Position numbers and translations under genes: made by a program
The notes under the pieces: generated by a model
Database searches by the model: none
The model's input: the letters and a program-made list of their open reading frames with translations, nothing else
Told to the model about the DNA's origin: nothing
Shown: positions 1-14,687 of the stretch, one piece after another
Layout: each line of letters begins with the position of its first letter
How positions within the stretch are numbered: the stretch's first letter is position 1
NCBI RefSeq assembly: GCF_932276165.1
Contig: NC_064004.1
Location: 1,064,001-1,128,000 of the forward strand
DNA length: 64,000 nt
DNA from: Plutella xylostella
Taxonomy: Eukaryota > Arthropoda > Insecta > Lepidoptera > Plutellidae
Direction of reading: 5' to 3'

Positions 1-275
1 TAGGTCATTCGTGCAACTCTCAGAATAATAACAGCCTCGTGCATACGCAGAATAAGGACTCAAGTACTTATAGTCTAGGCAAAAACGTAAATGATAAGAA
101 TAATAACTGAAGAAACAAAATGGTGGTGATGCTCAGAAATAAAACTGAGGATGTTGTTGTGGTTTATGTGGCGTCCTTCATGTAGACTAAGACGTATTTA
201 ATGATTCTTGGTGCTCCTTATTGTGTCGTGTGCTTTTGAGGTACAGGGTGGACCATTTTATTGGGAATCTAGTAC

Positions 276-742
276 CTACCTAATCTGCCGGACTTCAGTC
301 ATGCGGCGGTCGTAGTGCGCGATGACGGAGTGGTTGCACGGGTAGCAGTCGTGGCAGCCGCGGAGCTCCTGCTCGATCTGGCTGCATTGACGGTCTGGCT
401 GGTTGTTGTCTGTGGATCGAGAGAGAGAGGGAGGTAAGTATAGAAGCTGCAGCGATAGATAGGGAAAGCGCGATGTTTATTATGAGGCTAGAAAATTTAA
501 ACGGTGTTATTATTCTGAGATTGGAGACCAAGCGCGAGGCTATTATTATTCTGAGATTCATCACCAGCCAATTTGTTTTATAAGTTTGATTCCGATAACG
601 CTAACTATGCAACAGAAACAAGTACCAACACCAAAATAAGTAAAGTTATTGCCGGATTTGTAATAACTAAAGCTAGAACACCAACCAACCTTGAGCAAAA
701 ATTTCATTGATAAGATTTTCCAAGTCATCGTCCAAGCTCTGG
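276..742 (-). CDS. 3' end of an unrecognised Cys-rich gene (last two coding exons)
   Basis: Two exons fit on the minus strand: 742-690 and 409-276. The first starts after a TAG acceptor (743-744) and ends before a GT at 689-688. The second starts after a CCACAG acceptor (415-410) and ends at a TAG stop (278-276). The phases match: one base on the first exon plus two on the second make a single Asp codon. The first exon encodes an acidic helix-like stretch (SLDDDLENLINEIF). The second encodes a hydrophilic tail with four close cysteines (motif CSQIEQELRGCHDCYPC) and ends in RQIR. I do not recognise the family. Earlier exons should lie at higher coordinates and were not found. Support is phase agreement, splice sites and protein-like composition only. 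Confidence 0.5.
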
Positions 743-1871
743 CTACACACCAGGTATGTACAGCTGAGAAGAGCTGTTACGAAGCACCTGGAATTTATAG
801 GTATCGGTATAAGTCAGTTTATAAGCATTCACGCCCTTGCCTTATGTATCATTTGCAAAACTTCTTCCGCTGAATCCTGAGAGTGCTGAACGTCGAAAAA
901 AACACGACCATGTAATTAACGAAGCACCTATGGTGCAGGCTATCTAGAACTAGGTCTATCCATAGTTAATTATAAATCATAATGTAAGATATAGTGTTTG
1001 TCACTAAAAGTGCTGAAGGGTAACTCTAATAGGTACACCTAGGTATATGTAGGTATACCTAACTGCGATAAAACACGACTTTTTGACTTACCAAAACAAA
1101 TTTTTCTTCGAAAACATTGTCATCATAATTATTAGATGATATCACTAATCAATCACTCACAAGATCTCAACACTCCGACCTTTGTTATTATAATTTTACT
1201 AATTAAGATATTTTCGTGGTTTCAAAAGCCAAATCACTTTGTTTATTCCATGATTTTTAAAAAGCCAAGCCAAGCCAACACGTATGGCTGGCTAGTTTGA
1301 CCTGTAGTGGTGATATTATAATTTATATTTGGATTTTCCTTATCATGAAACTGGTTTCGCGTCTCGTCTTGTTATCCCCGCGTAGGTATTAACTACGTAT
1401 GCACTTATTTATTATAATATATTAACATGTGGGTATACACTGATAATCAATATTGTTCCTGTATATTTATCTCGGTCCACCTACCAGATTAATGAACCAT
1501 GTAATAAACTTTGTAGTTGCACCGATAGTTAGTAACTAGATGTTAGTCATGTTAGTAGTTAAAGTAACTAGTACTTATATAAATTAGTTAAGTAACTTAG
1601 ATTATTTTCATGAGAAGTGTAACTTATGCAATGAATCAATTGGCAGAGGATGGGGATCGCTCGAACGCGATAAAATACATAAACTGGAATCTGGAATACA
1701 GGTAGGTACCTACTTCAATGGTAAACTACCGCCTGAAAAACAAGTGATAGCAATATGTTGTAATGGTGCACTTTAGCTATAACTACCAACTAGGTAATTT
1801 GTGAAGAGATAAAATAATATTTTTGTAGGTATTCTTCTTCTTAGCATGTCGGTGACAAATACGAGACACTA
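743..1871. other. No recognised feature
   Basis: AT-rich sequence with short TAGGTA-type runs. It may hold introns or upstream exons of the minus-strand gene at 276-742, but I could not place any. Confidence 0.4.
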
Positions 1872-2021
1872 AGTGCCGATTTCTCCATTGTCGGTTATCT
1901 AACCGACAGGGATTGATTTATAAATTAAACGTCATCTCCATATAAAATTCATGACAGATGTGTCAAAAGTCAACCACTACTCCCTGGTTATGCTATAACC
2001 GACAATGGAGAAATTGGCACT
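1872..2021. mobile_element. MITE with 27-bp terminal inverted repeats
   Basis: The left end AGTGCCGATTTCTCCATTG is answered at the right end by CAATGGAGAAATTGGCACT. The arms are about 27 bp with one mismatch and enclose about 100 bp without coding capacity. This is the structure of a small non-autonomous DNA transposon. Confidence 0.75.
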
Positions 2022-2559
2022 AAAGCGCGTTTAGGGTTTGTCACCACCTCGTCACCACGGTGAAAGGAAGAATAGTAACTAAGTCATTGATAGTCCAGGG
2101 TGCGCCACCGCATGGTACCTTCAGTTGATATCTCCCTCGGGTCTTGAATAAGATTGGACAGGACAGGATACTGGTGATAAATTCCTAAGTAGGTAATAGA
2201 AAAAAATAGATAAAGGTGAATACTATGTGAATTCTTAGAATAAGGGACTCTGTATTACCAAAAGAGGAACTCTTTTATAATCTTATTTATTAATCTATGG
2301 ATATCACACAGAGCAGGTGCTGACGTCTTCAACTGTCACTTTTGTTTATGTCATATGGGAAACTGTCAAATTTTCCAAAAAGTTGTCCTATTGCAGTAAT
2401 CAGTAAAAATTTAATTATTTTTGCAATTAACAGCAAATTTGTCAAGCTGGCATCGAGAAAATTATTATTTGTGTCCTTCCACAGTTTCTCGCCAACTTTG
2501 TGCAACCGGGCCAGCCATTTTAGGTTAGGTTTTAAAGTTATTACAGCCAGTTCGATCAA
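2022..2559. other. No recognised feature; possible IDE promoter region
   Basis: Non-coding in appearance. The segment around 2480-2560 precedes an ATG-free stretch ending in a strong splice donor, so it is a candidate promoter region for IDE. No TATA box or clear initiator stands out. Confidence 0.25.
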
Positions 2560-2713
2560 TCCGTAAAATTATCAAATAAAAGACTAATTTCCTCTTGTGT
2601 TTCTGTAACTATACTAACCTTAAGTGTTTGTGTTTGTTTGCTCAACAATCTATAAGGTTTCCAATTAGTGGGACAGACTTAAAACGCTTTTTCAAACTTA
2701 TTGATATTGCCAG
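2560..2713 (+). other. Candidate non-coding leader exon of IDE
   Basis: About 150 bp without an ATG end in the strong donor CCAG|GTAAGA (donor GT at 2714). The first IDE coding exon begins at a good acceptor at 3180 and stays open upstream of its ATG, so a separate leader exon is expected. The 5' boundary is arbitrary. Confidence 0.3.
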
Positions 2714-3201
2714 GTAAGAATTGATTAACCTTGGATATTTATTTTATTGAAAAATCGATACTATTATTATAATGATCCTTGTTATGATTGCATAGTTGAG
2801 CCACATCATCAACTACCTATGTAAAATACATATTTTAATAATGTATGTCATGTTATTCATTCTACATATTTATTTAACAAGAAAACAAATGATTGAGAGT
2901 TCAGGTTGCTGCAGAAAAAAATATACTTACTTATTATATCATTATCATCATGCGTCTATGCATAAATCTTTTATAAAATGCATGAAGTAAAGTAAAAATA
3001 CAATAGGTATAATTCTTATTTTATTTCTATCAACAATATTAGAACACAAACTAGATAAAATGTAATTGCCAAAGAAGCTTCTCGAAAAATAACACCCCAC
3101 TTCTATCTGAACTCTTATTGTGAATTGTGAATTTGTTAATATATTAATTCACTATCAACATTGACTCTTTCCTCCCCAGCAACAGAAGAGGTATCGCCTC
3201 A

Positions 3202-6200
3202 ATGGGGTCTCCACTACACCGGGCGCCGCGGCAGCCCCCCGGCGCTGGGGGCGGGGGCGCGGGTACCACGGCCAGGACCGCTGTCACCCCAACGGAGCCC
3301 ATGGTGAAGAGATATGACAACATTGTCAAGAGTCAGGAGGATAAGAGGGAGTATCGGTTAGTATGTTTGGGACGAGTGAGGGAGTTTCAGGATGCCTTTC
3401 CACCACAGATGTGCTAATATGGCTATACTGAGATTTTTTCCACCCACATTACTATCTGGATTTTGGATTGTGGAATGAATATTGTACATATTTACTTTTG
3501 TATATTGTGCAATAAAAGAATAAAATAATAATAATAATAAAATAATAATAATAATAAAACTCAATGGAAAGTACGTACAGTCCATATAGTCCCCATAGTC
3601 TTGTCTTCAACAGGAATCATACCCAAAACCCTTAAAAATAGCCTAGAAATACTGAACATTCCACTCCACACAATCCACCTTCTACAAAAAGCCACAATCC
3701 TGAACACCTGCCGCATCACAAGGAAATTCATGACATCATCCTGCATCACCGATCCGATTACGTTTGGCTAAGGCCCGCGTGATCTGGATACAAAACATAC
3801 CCCTCAAACTCAACAGAGGGAGAACAACACACTACAAAAATAATAATAATAATATGATTGGTGAAAGGTTATTGAGTAGTTTTAGTTGTTTATAAAATTT
3901 ATTCTTGTAACTTCAGAATACTTTTCGAAACTTAATTTTTTGTCCAGGTTTGTCTATGTGAAATGCGAATTTTGCCCAATAACCTAAACAATTATAATGG
4001 ATATTGTTCTATCTGCAGAGGTCTGGAGCTGTCCAACCGGCTGAAGGTGCTCCTCATCAGCGACCCCAAGACCGACAAGTCTGCTGCCGCCATGGACGTC
4101 AATATTGGTAACTTATTTACACAATCTATGTAGGTCTAGTAAAACATACTTACAGCAGGCCTAAGGGCTATGTGGCCTTTCCCAAAGCACCATACGAATT
4201 CACTGTTAGATTTAACTACAGGTCTGGTAAAAACTTTCAATAAGTCCTGAGGTAATTGCCATGTATGTAAAAACAAAAAAAGATTCGCCGATTCTTATTA
4301 TTTATTTGTTTATAATATAAGTCAATCTTACAATGTATTATAGATATACTCCTCTCCTGCAGGTTACCTGAGTGACCCTGAGGAGCTGCCGGGGCTGGCG
4401 CACTTCTGTGAACACATGCTGTTCCTCGGCACCAAAAAATACCCAGAGGTGAGACTTTTACAAGAAAATATAACATACCTAAACTGGGCTACATTACCAA
4501 CAACAAAAAAATACGGTATTTGATGGATTATTATTGTTTTACTCCCCAGCTCCACACGTTTGCCCCAATACAGATGAAGTGCTGATCTAAAAAAATGGCA
4601 TTGTAAAGTTTGGGGCGAGTGTTGGGACCAATTTATAAAGCCGACCCTATTTTATTCGTTAGTGGTAATACTCCGTAATCATCATCACAACGCATCACCT
4701 CCCCACTGCTGGGGCACGGGTCTCCTTCTAATGAAGGAAGAGTTTATGCCTAGTCCACCACACTGTCTTAGTGCGGGCTAGTGAAATACGCCGTAATGCC
4801 GACTATATCTTGTATATTATTTCTTGGTGTACAAATAAAGAGTACTCTATCTATCTATATCCTCATCCACAGGAGAACGAATACAACAAGTTCCTCTCGG
4901 AACACGGCGGCTCGTCCAACGCGTCCACGTCCAGCGACCACACCACCTACTACTTCGACGTCATGCCCGACCACCTGCCCATGGCCCTCGACATGTGAGC
5001 AATAGCGACGTAACTCAGAAAATTGTATAAAAATATGGCATTTAAAAAATATGCTATAAGTAGGTTATCCGTGGGAATTTCGGAATAAAAAGTAGCCGAT
5101 GTGCTAATCTAGGGTTTAAAATTTCAAAGGACATAGTTGCCCTTTCAAATTTTTGACTTACTGTCGCATTTCTAGCCCATGTTTCAATTATTGATTTTCA
5201 CTAAATAAACCTCTCTCCCCCCCAGTTTCGCACAATTCTTCATCGCGCCCCTCTTCACGGAATCAGCCACGGAGCGAGAGATCAACGCCGTCAACTCCGA
5301 ACACGAGAAGAATACCTCTAGCGACACCTGGCGGCTGGACCAGCTTAATAAGAGCTCTGCGAGTAAAGAACACCCGTATCATAAGTTTGGGACAGGTAAG
5401 ACACCTTATGGACGTTTAAATAATGTGTAATGTAGTAAAACTAGGAAAAAAACTAAATTGTTGCGCAAAAAATGATATAAATCACCTTAAAACTGTAAAA
5501 AAAAGGAATTAGCGCCATCTATGATCAAAGTAGTGAACTCGGTACACGAGAAGAATACCTCTAGCGACACCTGGCGGCTCGACCAGCTTAATAAGAGCTC
5601 TGCGAGCAAAGAACACCCGTACCATAAGTTTGGAACGGGTAAGCTGTAGTGTAAATATGGTAGGATTAAGAAAAAAGCAAAATTATGGCGATAAAATAAG
5701 CCCTAAGCGAAAATAAGTATGAAAAAGAAAAATACGGATTAGCGCCATCTATGATCAACGCCGTCAACTCTGAACATGAGAAGAATACTTCTAGCGACAC
5801 CTGGCGGCTGGACCAGCTTAATAAGAGCTCTGCCAGTAGAGACCATCCTTACCACAAATTTGAGCGTGTTGGGTTGGGACTGGCAAGTATATAAATGCCG
5901 TTAAATAATCGAAAAGCGATTAAGTAACCACGAGAAAGTAAGATGACGTAACCTAGAGATCCTATACATAGCAAAAATGAAAAAATATATCGAATAAATG
6001 TCCTATGAATTTGTCCTTCAAAGCTACAACTACAGATACAGACCTATGTCAAAAGCATCCTTCATTTTTAGCTGTCCACCGTCAACCCTCTTACCATTTT
6101 AAACATTATGCCACAGTTTAATGGTCGAATTAAACGTAACGTAAATAAACTCTACCACTCAATTTATTAATATTTAAATCTATTGTCCTCAGGCAACAAA

Positions 6201-9200
6201 GACACCCTGGACCGGATCCCCAAGGAGAAAGGCATCGACGTGCGCGCCGAGCTCCTGAAGTTCCACGGCGCGTGGTACTCCGCGGATATCATGACACTAG
6301 CCGTTTGTGGAAAAGGTAATAACACAAAAAAATTATCCCCTGAATGAATATGGACTTTAAAAAACTTTATTTGGAATCGCACATTATATGATATGATAGA
6401 TTGAATATAGATAGACGGGTGACTGAATGAAACATTAAATGAATAGATAGTTATGGGGAGATAGATGAGCTCCTCAAGTTCCACGGCCCCTGGCACTGTG
6501 CGGATATCATGACACTGGCTGTGTGTGGGAAGGGTATGGCAAATAATATAAACATTAATGAATGAATGAATTAAATGAATGGAATAAATAAGATACACCC
6601 TTGTCCGAATGTAAAGCATGAATCAACTAGCCGTTCAAAAGTTATGCTTCTTTTAGTGTTGAATGTCGGGGGTTTTTAACGTTGGTTAGGTTATTAATTC
6701 TGTGTTTGCTGGTTAATTAACTATGAAATACGTTAATCTAATTTTCTTTAGGTTACATCATTCATTTACTATGAAATACGTTATTCTCAATTTTTTTTAA
6801 ATTTCCCCCCAGAATCCCTCGACGAGCTAGAAGCGCTAGTCACCCCCCTATTCTCAGCTATAGAAGAGAAGGGGGTGACCGCCCCAACATGGCCCGAAGC
6901 GCCATTCCCACCGGAGTTGCGCAAAAAGCGAGCTTATTGCATGCCCGTTAAGGACTTGAGGTCGCTGTCGATTGATTTCCCTGTGCCGGATTCGACGGCG
7001 CATTATAAGAGTGCTGTGAGTGTTTTTTTTATTTGCTTTCACATTTGGTACTTAAGTCTTAAATCATCATATATCACTTTACATCATCTTTATTCTCCGC
7101 GAGCTTTGCTTCGCTTTAAAATAATTTATCTTGTAAATTCCGAGATAAAATGTAGCTTACTATAATCCAAATTTCATAAATTTAATTTGTACTGCCGTTT
7201 ACCCGTGATTGAGTAACAAGATCGAATATACGAATATCGCGTATCTTTTATAACCCACAAATGGCTCAAGCGATTTTAGTTTCTTATTTTTTGCCATGTT
7301 ATATCCATCCTACTATATCCAACTATAATATAATATTATAAAGGCGAAATTTTGTGAATCTGTGTGTGTGTTGTGTGGGTATGTTTGTTACTTCTTCATG
7401 ACAAAACGGCTGAACCGATTGTGATGAAATTTGGTATGAAGTTAGCTTACACCCTGGATTAACACATAGGCTACTGCTTTTTATCGCTTAATTCCCACTG
7501 GAAAACTCATCAACTTTTTTTTATGTTATAAAATTAAATATTCTTCTATTATCTTCGTTCCAGCCGGGCCACTACCTGTCCCACCTGCTGGGCCACGAGG
7601 GCCCCGGCAGCCTGCTCGCCGCGCTCAAGGCCAGGGGATGGTGCAACAGGTAAAGTTAAAGTTAAAGTAAAAGTAGAAAAGAAAAGTGGGGGAAGATAAT
7701 GACGAATGTCAGATGAGGGGATGGTGCAATAGGTAAAGTTAAAGTCAAAGTTGGAAACAACCCGCTAGCGTAAATCTAGGAAAGCTTTTTGAAGTCCAGA
7801 AACCACCGCAAAAATTAGCATCATCATCATCAGCCCGTAATTGTCCACTGCTGGATGTAGTTTTCTCCCAATACTCGCTATTAACTTAACTTTAACTTTT
7901 TTCTATTAATTAATTAATCTAGATTTAATATTTGGTGCAAGTCGCCCTAAGTTTCTGTACTTATCTAAAAAACGCCACGTTCATACATTATACCTTACAA
8001 TATAATTATATTTTTCCACAGTCTAGTAGGCGGCACGCGTATAGGCGCCCGAGGCTTCGGGTTCTTCGGAGTACAAGTGGACCTCACTGAGGACGGCATC
8101 GAGCATATTGACGACATCATCGAGTTGGTGTTCCAGGTATTTATTAAAAAATATATATTTATTTAAACTAAAGATTATGAAAGATACAAAATATAATATA
8201 GGTTGCAGTATTTGGTAACAATTTAAAAATGGTGATACGACAAGGGCTAACACACTAGGCTAGGCCTATGTTCAGTGTTGTATTTATTTACTAATTCTTT
8301 TTTGCACAAATATAGGAAATAAATGTACAAGGTATGTTGGTGTGGAGGAAACGTGTTTTTAAAGCTGCGTACAGCCTGGCCCAACGAACGACCAACGATG
8401 GATATTTAAATCATACACTAGCTGTTCCCGCGCGTTTCGCTTCGCTTTGAAAAGGTTTCCCGTGGGAATTCCGGGATAAAAAGTAGCTAGTTCAGTAGTT
8501 TTGACGTGAAAGAGTAACAGACAGACACAGTTACTTTCGCATTTATAATATTAGTGTGTGGCGAAAAGTAGTATACTATGGGCGCGAGGCTTCGGTTTCT
8601 TCGGCGTGCAGGTGGACCGCACTGAGGACAGCATCGAGCATATTGATGACATCATCGAGTTCGTGTTCCAGGTACGTTTCATAGCTCAAAATATAAAATA
8701 ACCTTTTCACCACCACACAAATATTTTACACTTTACAATTTACAGCTGTTTCCGCGAGCTTCGCTTCGCCTTAAAAAGTTTTCCCGTGGGAATTCAGGGA
8801 TAAAAAGTAGCCTATGTTCTTTCCCAGGGTCTAGACCGTATGTATACCAAATTTCATTCAAATCCGTTCAGTAGTTTTGGCGTGAAAGAGTAACAGACAG
8901 ACAGACACAGTTACTTTCGCATTTATAATATTAGTTAGGATAAATGTACAACGTAAGGAAACGTGTTTTTTAGAGAAAGAAAGAAGAAAGTGTTGGACAA
9001 CTGGACAGTTCCCCGCTCCCCGCGCTCAAGCCAACCAGACGTGTTTTGTTTTGCTCCCGCTGATTAAATTTTAAAAGTGGTTAAATCCAATTGTTTTGTA
9101 ACTAAAGTGATGTACCATTTCTATAAACCAAATTGACTAAGTGATATAAGTGTTTCGGCTGACTTTCCGTGTGAAATAAGTGTGTAAATCATCTAAAGTC

Positions 9201-12200
9201 TAAAAAGGTGACTCAATAATTTTATATATTTTTTTCTCGTACTACCGCGGGTCTCAAGCGCCTACAAATTCAAGCATAGCAATATTCCAGTTGTCCAACA
9301 ATTCCATTCCCTGGCTGCAAGGCTGTAAATTGCTACTCAACCATGCCTATAAATCGATCCCCCCCTGCCTCACCTCTCAAGACTCCGACTGTATCTGCTT
9401 TCGTCCATGGTGAAAAAACGCTTCAACACTGCCAATCTTCACCTGATTTACCAACTCTTGGGATTAATTTGGCTGAGCGTAAAAAGAGAAAGTTTGAGGG
9501 AGGAGATGCAAGTGAAGTAGTGGTGTTAATGAAAGAGATGTTCAGCGCTCTCTCTAAGGAGCAAAACCAACGCTTTCAAGATCTGCAGTTGGCTATCAAC
9601 AACTTGACAGATGAAAATATTGAACTCGTTAAAAGTATTGAGCTCATGAATTTCAAATACGATGAATTTTTATCCCGTATTACTCGTCTCGAAGCCGAAC
9701 GACGAACGGATAAAAGCACGATTGCCCATCTGGAAGATAGAATTGAGGCAATGGAACGAAAGTCTCGGGCATCAGGTCTTGAAATAAGAAACATCCCTAA
9801 AACGACAGGAGAAACTAAGGATGACCTATGCAAAATAGTGAGAAGCTTAGGAGAAACCCTGAAGGTAGATGTACATCAAGACTGCGATATTAAGGACATC
9901 TATAGAATAAAAACGAAAGACTCCTCTTTCCCCATAATTACTGAATTTTCGTCAGTCATGAAGAAAGAAAAAATCTTGAAAGCTTCCAAAACCTTCAATA
10001 AAAGTAAACCTAAGGGAGAGAAGCTTAATACCAGTCATCTTCAGTTAAAAACCACGGTTAAACCGGTATATCTGTCTGAAACTCTGACTCCAAAAACGCA
10101 GCGACTATTTTTCTTAGCGAGGGATCTCTAGAAAAATCTAAACTTCACCTTTTGCTGGACTTCACATGGAGTTGTCTACTGAAGACGCGATGAAAATAGC
10201 CCTCAAATCCGTATAAATCATGAAGCTGATCTCGAGGCTCTGCGCAATGCATGACTAGTTTCACCGATAAATTTATGTTTGCTGTTGTTATTCATATCCT
10301 ATAGGTGCGAAGTAAATATTTTTGTACATGTCCTATTATTTAAAAGTATGTATATTGTATCATCTGAAGTTAACTGCTCTCTCATACATATCTACACAAT
10401 GTCTACATCAACACTCCCAATAAGCTGCTGCAATGATTATTTAAAGTATCTTGATTGTCTCTTTGTGGCCCAAAATAAACAAATGTTGAATATCACCTGC
10501 CAATTCGCTATTACTGTGAAATTTTGCACTAAAATTTTAAAATGAATCCAATAAATATCACTAATCTAACTGATGATGTCGATTCCATCTCAATTTCTAA
10601 TGCTTTTACCTGTGACGTTGATGTTTGCCATAGCAGGACCAGGGTCTCAGCTGACGTTCTTTCCATCATGACTCAAAATATACGAAGCATAAATGCCAAC
10701 ATAACTGGTTTTCAGGTTCTTCTAGCCAGGTTAAAGATTGATATTGATATTACAGTATTGTGCAAATTAATGTGAACACGAAAAAAAATTGAAAAAAATA
10801 CATTTATTAGTTCTAAAATATAAAAAACAGAGATATATTAATATAATTTAAGTCATTTTAATAGAAAATGTGTCCTCAGTATGGCTTTTATAACTTCTTC
10901 AACACGTTTTGGCATAGAATCTATATGATTTTAACAGTTTTCTGATATTTACTGGTCTAAAAAACTTGTATGGATTACAGCCTCAATCATTTTAGTTTTT
11001 CTTATGCAATCCGTTTTACGAAGTCTAACTTTCACAATGGCCCACTTATGTTCAATGGGATTAAGTGCCGGTGAGTTCTCTGGTCATCCAAAGGCATGAT
11101 ATCTTGTTGTCCTTGAAATATTTAAGCATAATCTTGGACACATGGTATGGAGCTGAATTTTGTTGAAAAACTTATTGACCGTTATCATCAAATTTTCTTA
11201 GTTCAACTTCTAATCTCCGTTCTAGCAAGTCACTGTATTTTAGCGAGTCCATCATCCCTTCGATGGGCACAAGTCATCCGGTACCTATATAAGAAAAACA
11301 GCCCCAAACTAAGAAAAGTTGATGCTTTCGGTCAATAAGTTTTTCAACTAAATTTGGCTCCATGCCACGTGTCCAAGATTATGCTTAAATATTTCAAGGA
11401 CAACAAGATATCATGCCTTTGAATGGCCAGAGAACTCACCGGCACTTAATCCCATTGAAAATAAGTGGGCCATCGTGAAAGTTAGACTTCGTAAAACGGA
11501 TTGCACAAGAAAAACTAAAACGATTGAGGCTGTAATCCATACAAGTTTTTTAGACCAGTAAATATCACAAAACTGTTCACAAACTCATGTAGATTCTATG
11601 CCAAAGCGTGTTGAAGAAGTTATAAAAGCCAGGGAGGACACATTTTCTATTAAAATAACTTAAATTGTATTAATATATCTCTGTTTTTTTTATTTTAGAA
11701 CTAATAAATGTATTTTTTTCAAATTTTCACTCGTGTTCACATTAATTTGCACAATACTGTATAATCCTAACTGAGTGTTGGCTGTCTAGTGCTCCAATTA
11801 TACCGGCACTCTCTGGATACACGTCACACTCCACCAAATCAAGTACCTATCAGAATGATGGCGTTGTGGTATACGTCAGAGATGGTCTTACATGTACTGT
11901 CGTGGAACCATCCTTTCAAGACGGTAACTGTCTCTTGATAAATATTGGTGAGGAAACATCAATTGTGTGTATTTATCGATCTCCATCATTTAAAAATACG
12001 GATCGCTTTCTTGCGTCAATCGACAAATTATTAACCGAATTATCATCTGCCAAGAATCTTGTTCTAACAGGGGATATTAATATAGCAATTAATTCTGGTA
12101 AAATTGATATAAATTCAGAGAAATATCTCACTTTAACATCATATCACGGTCTTCTTCCTGCTCACACATTCGTTACACGGGATCAGAGTGGAACCTGTTT

Positions 12201-14637
12201 GGACCACGTTCTTCTTAAAACAAAAAAAACATCTACAACCATAGTTCCCCAATCTTCCTTGACTGACCATAAATGTGTCTTGCTCTGCTTAGATAACAAA
12301 AAGAAGTCTATATGTCCCTCATCTATCCAATCTAAAGTAAACTATGAAAATTTAAAAAAAGACATAATCAAAATTGATCTTGGGCCTGTTTATATGGAAT
12401 CTGATCCAAACAAATCTTTGAATTATCTAGTTCGATCGATTACCACAGCAATAGCTATGAACACAGAAAGTAAAGTGATATCCAAGCGCAAAATAATCCT
12501 GAAACCCTGGATCACACCTGGTTTACTTCGGTGTATGCGCCACAGGGATAACTTGCATAAAAAATCAAATCGTAGGCCTAATAACGAAATTCTAAAATTG
12601 ACCTATAAACGCTATAGAAACTTCTGTAACAATTTGCTTAAAACACTTAAAAGAAAATACGATAAAGAAGAAATCACGAAGGCAGGAAATGACTCTAAAA
12701 GACTATGGAAGGTCATAAAAAACATCACAAGCACTACAAAAGCAAATAAAAGCGCCAAAGAGCTGCTCTCATCTGATGTCACTCCTCAGATAGCAGTTGA
12801 TAAGGTCAATGAATATTATGTCAGGGCTGGCGAGTCGCTTGCTCAATCTATTGTCGGGAGACAGAATACCGTTCAACATCATAATATTGGTGACATTTCT
12901 TCTACTAATAACTCGTTCTTTCTTAGAGACACTGACCAAAATGAGGTTGAACAAATGATAAATGGTCTAAAGGTCGACTGTGCCATGGGCATTGACGAAA
13001 TTTCAAACCGATTTCTCAAAGAATTCAAAAACTTCCTTGTGCAACCAATCACTTTCATCTTTAATCAGTGTCTACAATTAGGGATTTTTCCATTGGATCT
13101 TAAGGTGTCCAAAGTACATCCGATTCATAAGAGTGGGGACAAAGATCGTGTCAACAATTACAGGCCAATTTCAATTCTGCCATCACTTTCAAAAATACTT
13201 GAGAAAATAATTAATAACAGATTAACGCACTACCTCGAGTCAAACAATCTGCTCTCAGTCAACCAGTTCGGTTTTAGGAAAAATAAATCAACTGATGACG
13301 CTGTCCTTTCTCTTACTGATTTTGTTTCTACTAACTTGGATTCCGGTAAAAAGTGTATTTCTGTCTTCCTGGACCTAGCTAAAGCCTTTGACACGGTCTC
13401 TGTCCCCCTGTTGATTGACAAATTGGACAAAATTGGGATACGCGGCTCACAACTAGATCTTTTTAAAGACTATCTAACGGATAGGTATCAATGTGTGACC
13501 ATAGGTGAAGTGACCAGTAAAATGCTCCCGGTATTTTATGGGGTACCCCAGGGTAGTATATTGGGACCCACTTTATTCCTAATTTACATTTATAGCATTC
13601 TTACCCTAGGTGTCCCGAGAGGCAAAATCATATCCTACGCCGACGACACTGCGCTACTCTTTTCGGCTGACACCTGGGAAGAAGCTTTCAGAGAAGCACA
13701 AAAAGGCTTTAATACAATCAACAGCTGGCTTAGTCGAAATCTGCTCTCATTAAATGTTGATAACACAAAGTACATGGCATTCTCAATACGCCACTCTGGC
13801 CAACCTTCAACTGACTTCAACATTATCTCCCATACTTGTTTACCGGGCTCAGTTGACTGCTCTTGTCAATGTTTGGAACGCACTCAATGCATTAAATATC
13901 TTGGAGTCCTAATTGACAGTAACTTATCATTTAAACCGCATATTGACCTTTTGACCTCTAGAATTAGAAAACTCATCTTCATATTTCATTTTTGTTTTAA
14001 CACTTAGACATGTCGTGGAACCCACAAAGCTCAAACAAATATATTATGCCCTATGTCAGTCTTTAATTAGTTATTGCATTAGCTCTTGGGGAGGTGCTTC
14101 TAAAACAAATCTAAAAAGTGTTGAAGTAGCCCAACGCGCTATATTAAAGGTAGCCACTTTTAGACCTTTTCGTTACCCGACGATTCTTCTTTACAAATAC
14201 TGTGAAGTACTAACTGTCCGCCAATTGTTTCTGCTCAAGATTTTAACCAAGCAACATAGGCAGCTCATATATAGCCCCTTAATTCTAAACAGGCGCAGAA
14301 AACATAACATTTGTATAATTAGACACTATAATACTGTTTTTATTCGTAGATTCTTTTGTTTTTTGGGACCATTTGTGTACAACAAATTCAATAAAATAAA
14401 ATTCATATACAATATGAATAATTTGGCATGCAAAAGAGAGATCACAAAATGGCTACTATCTCTCTCTTACGATGAGACTGAGAACTTATTAACTGTTTTG
14501 CAGTAAGTAATGTTTATTTCTGTTTTTTGTAGAAATCCATTTATTTTTAAGTACTTATTTAAATCTATTCTTACAACTTTGTGAACTGAGAGCTTGTTTT
14601 TCTATATGTACACGAATAAATATATATATAAATATAG

Positions 14638-14687
<50 letters not shown>

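Noticed and set aside
3144..3329. Antisense frame over the first IDE exon
   Set aside because: Mirror of the GC-rich IDE exon; no splice or protein support.
6167..6619. 150-codon antisense frame over IDE exon 6
   Set aside because: Overlaps a certain IDE exon and its copy in antisense; low-complexity and AT-driven outside the exon.
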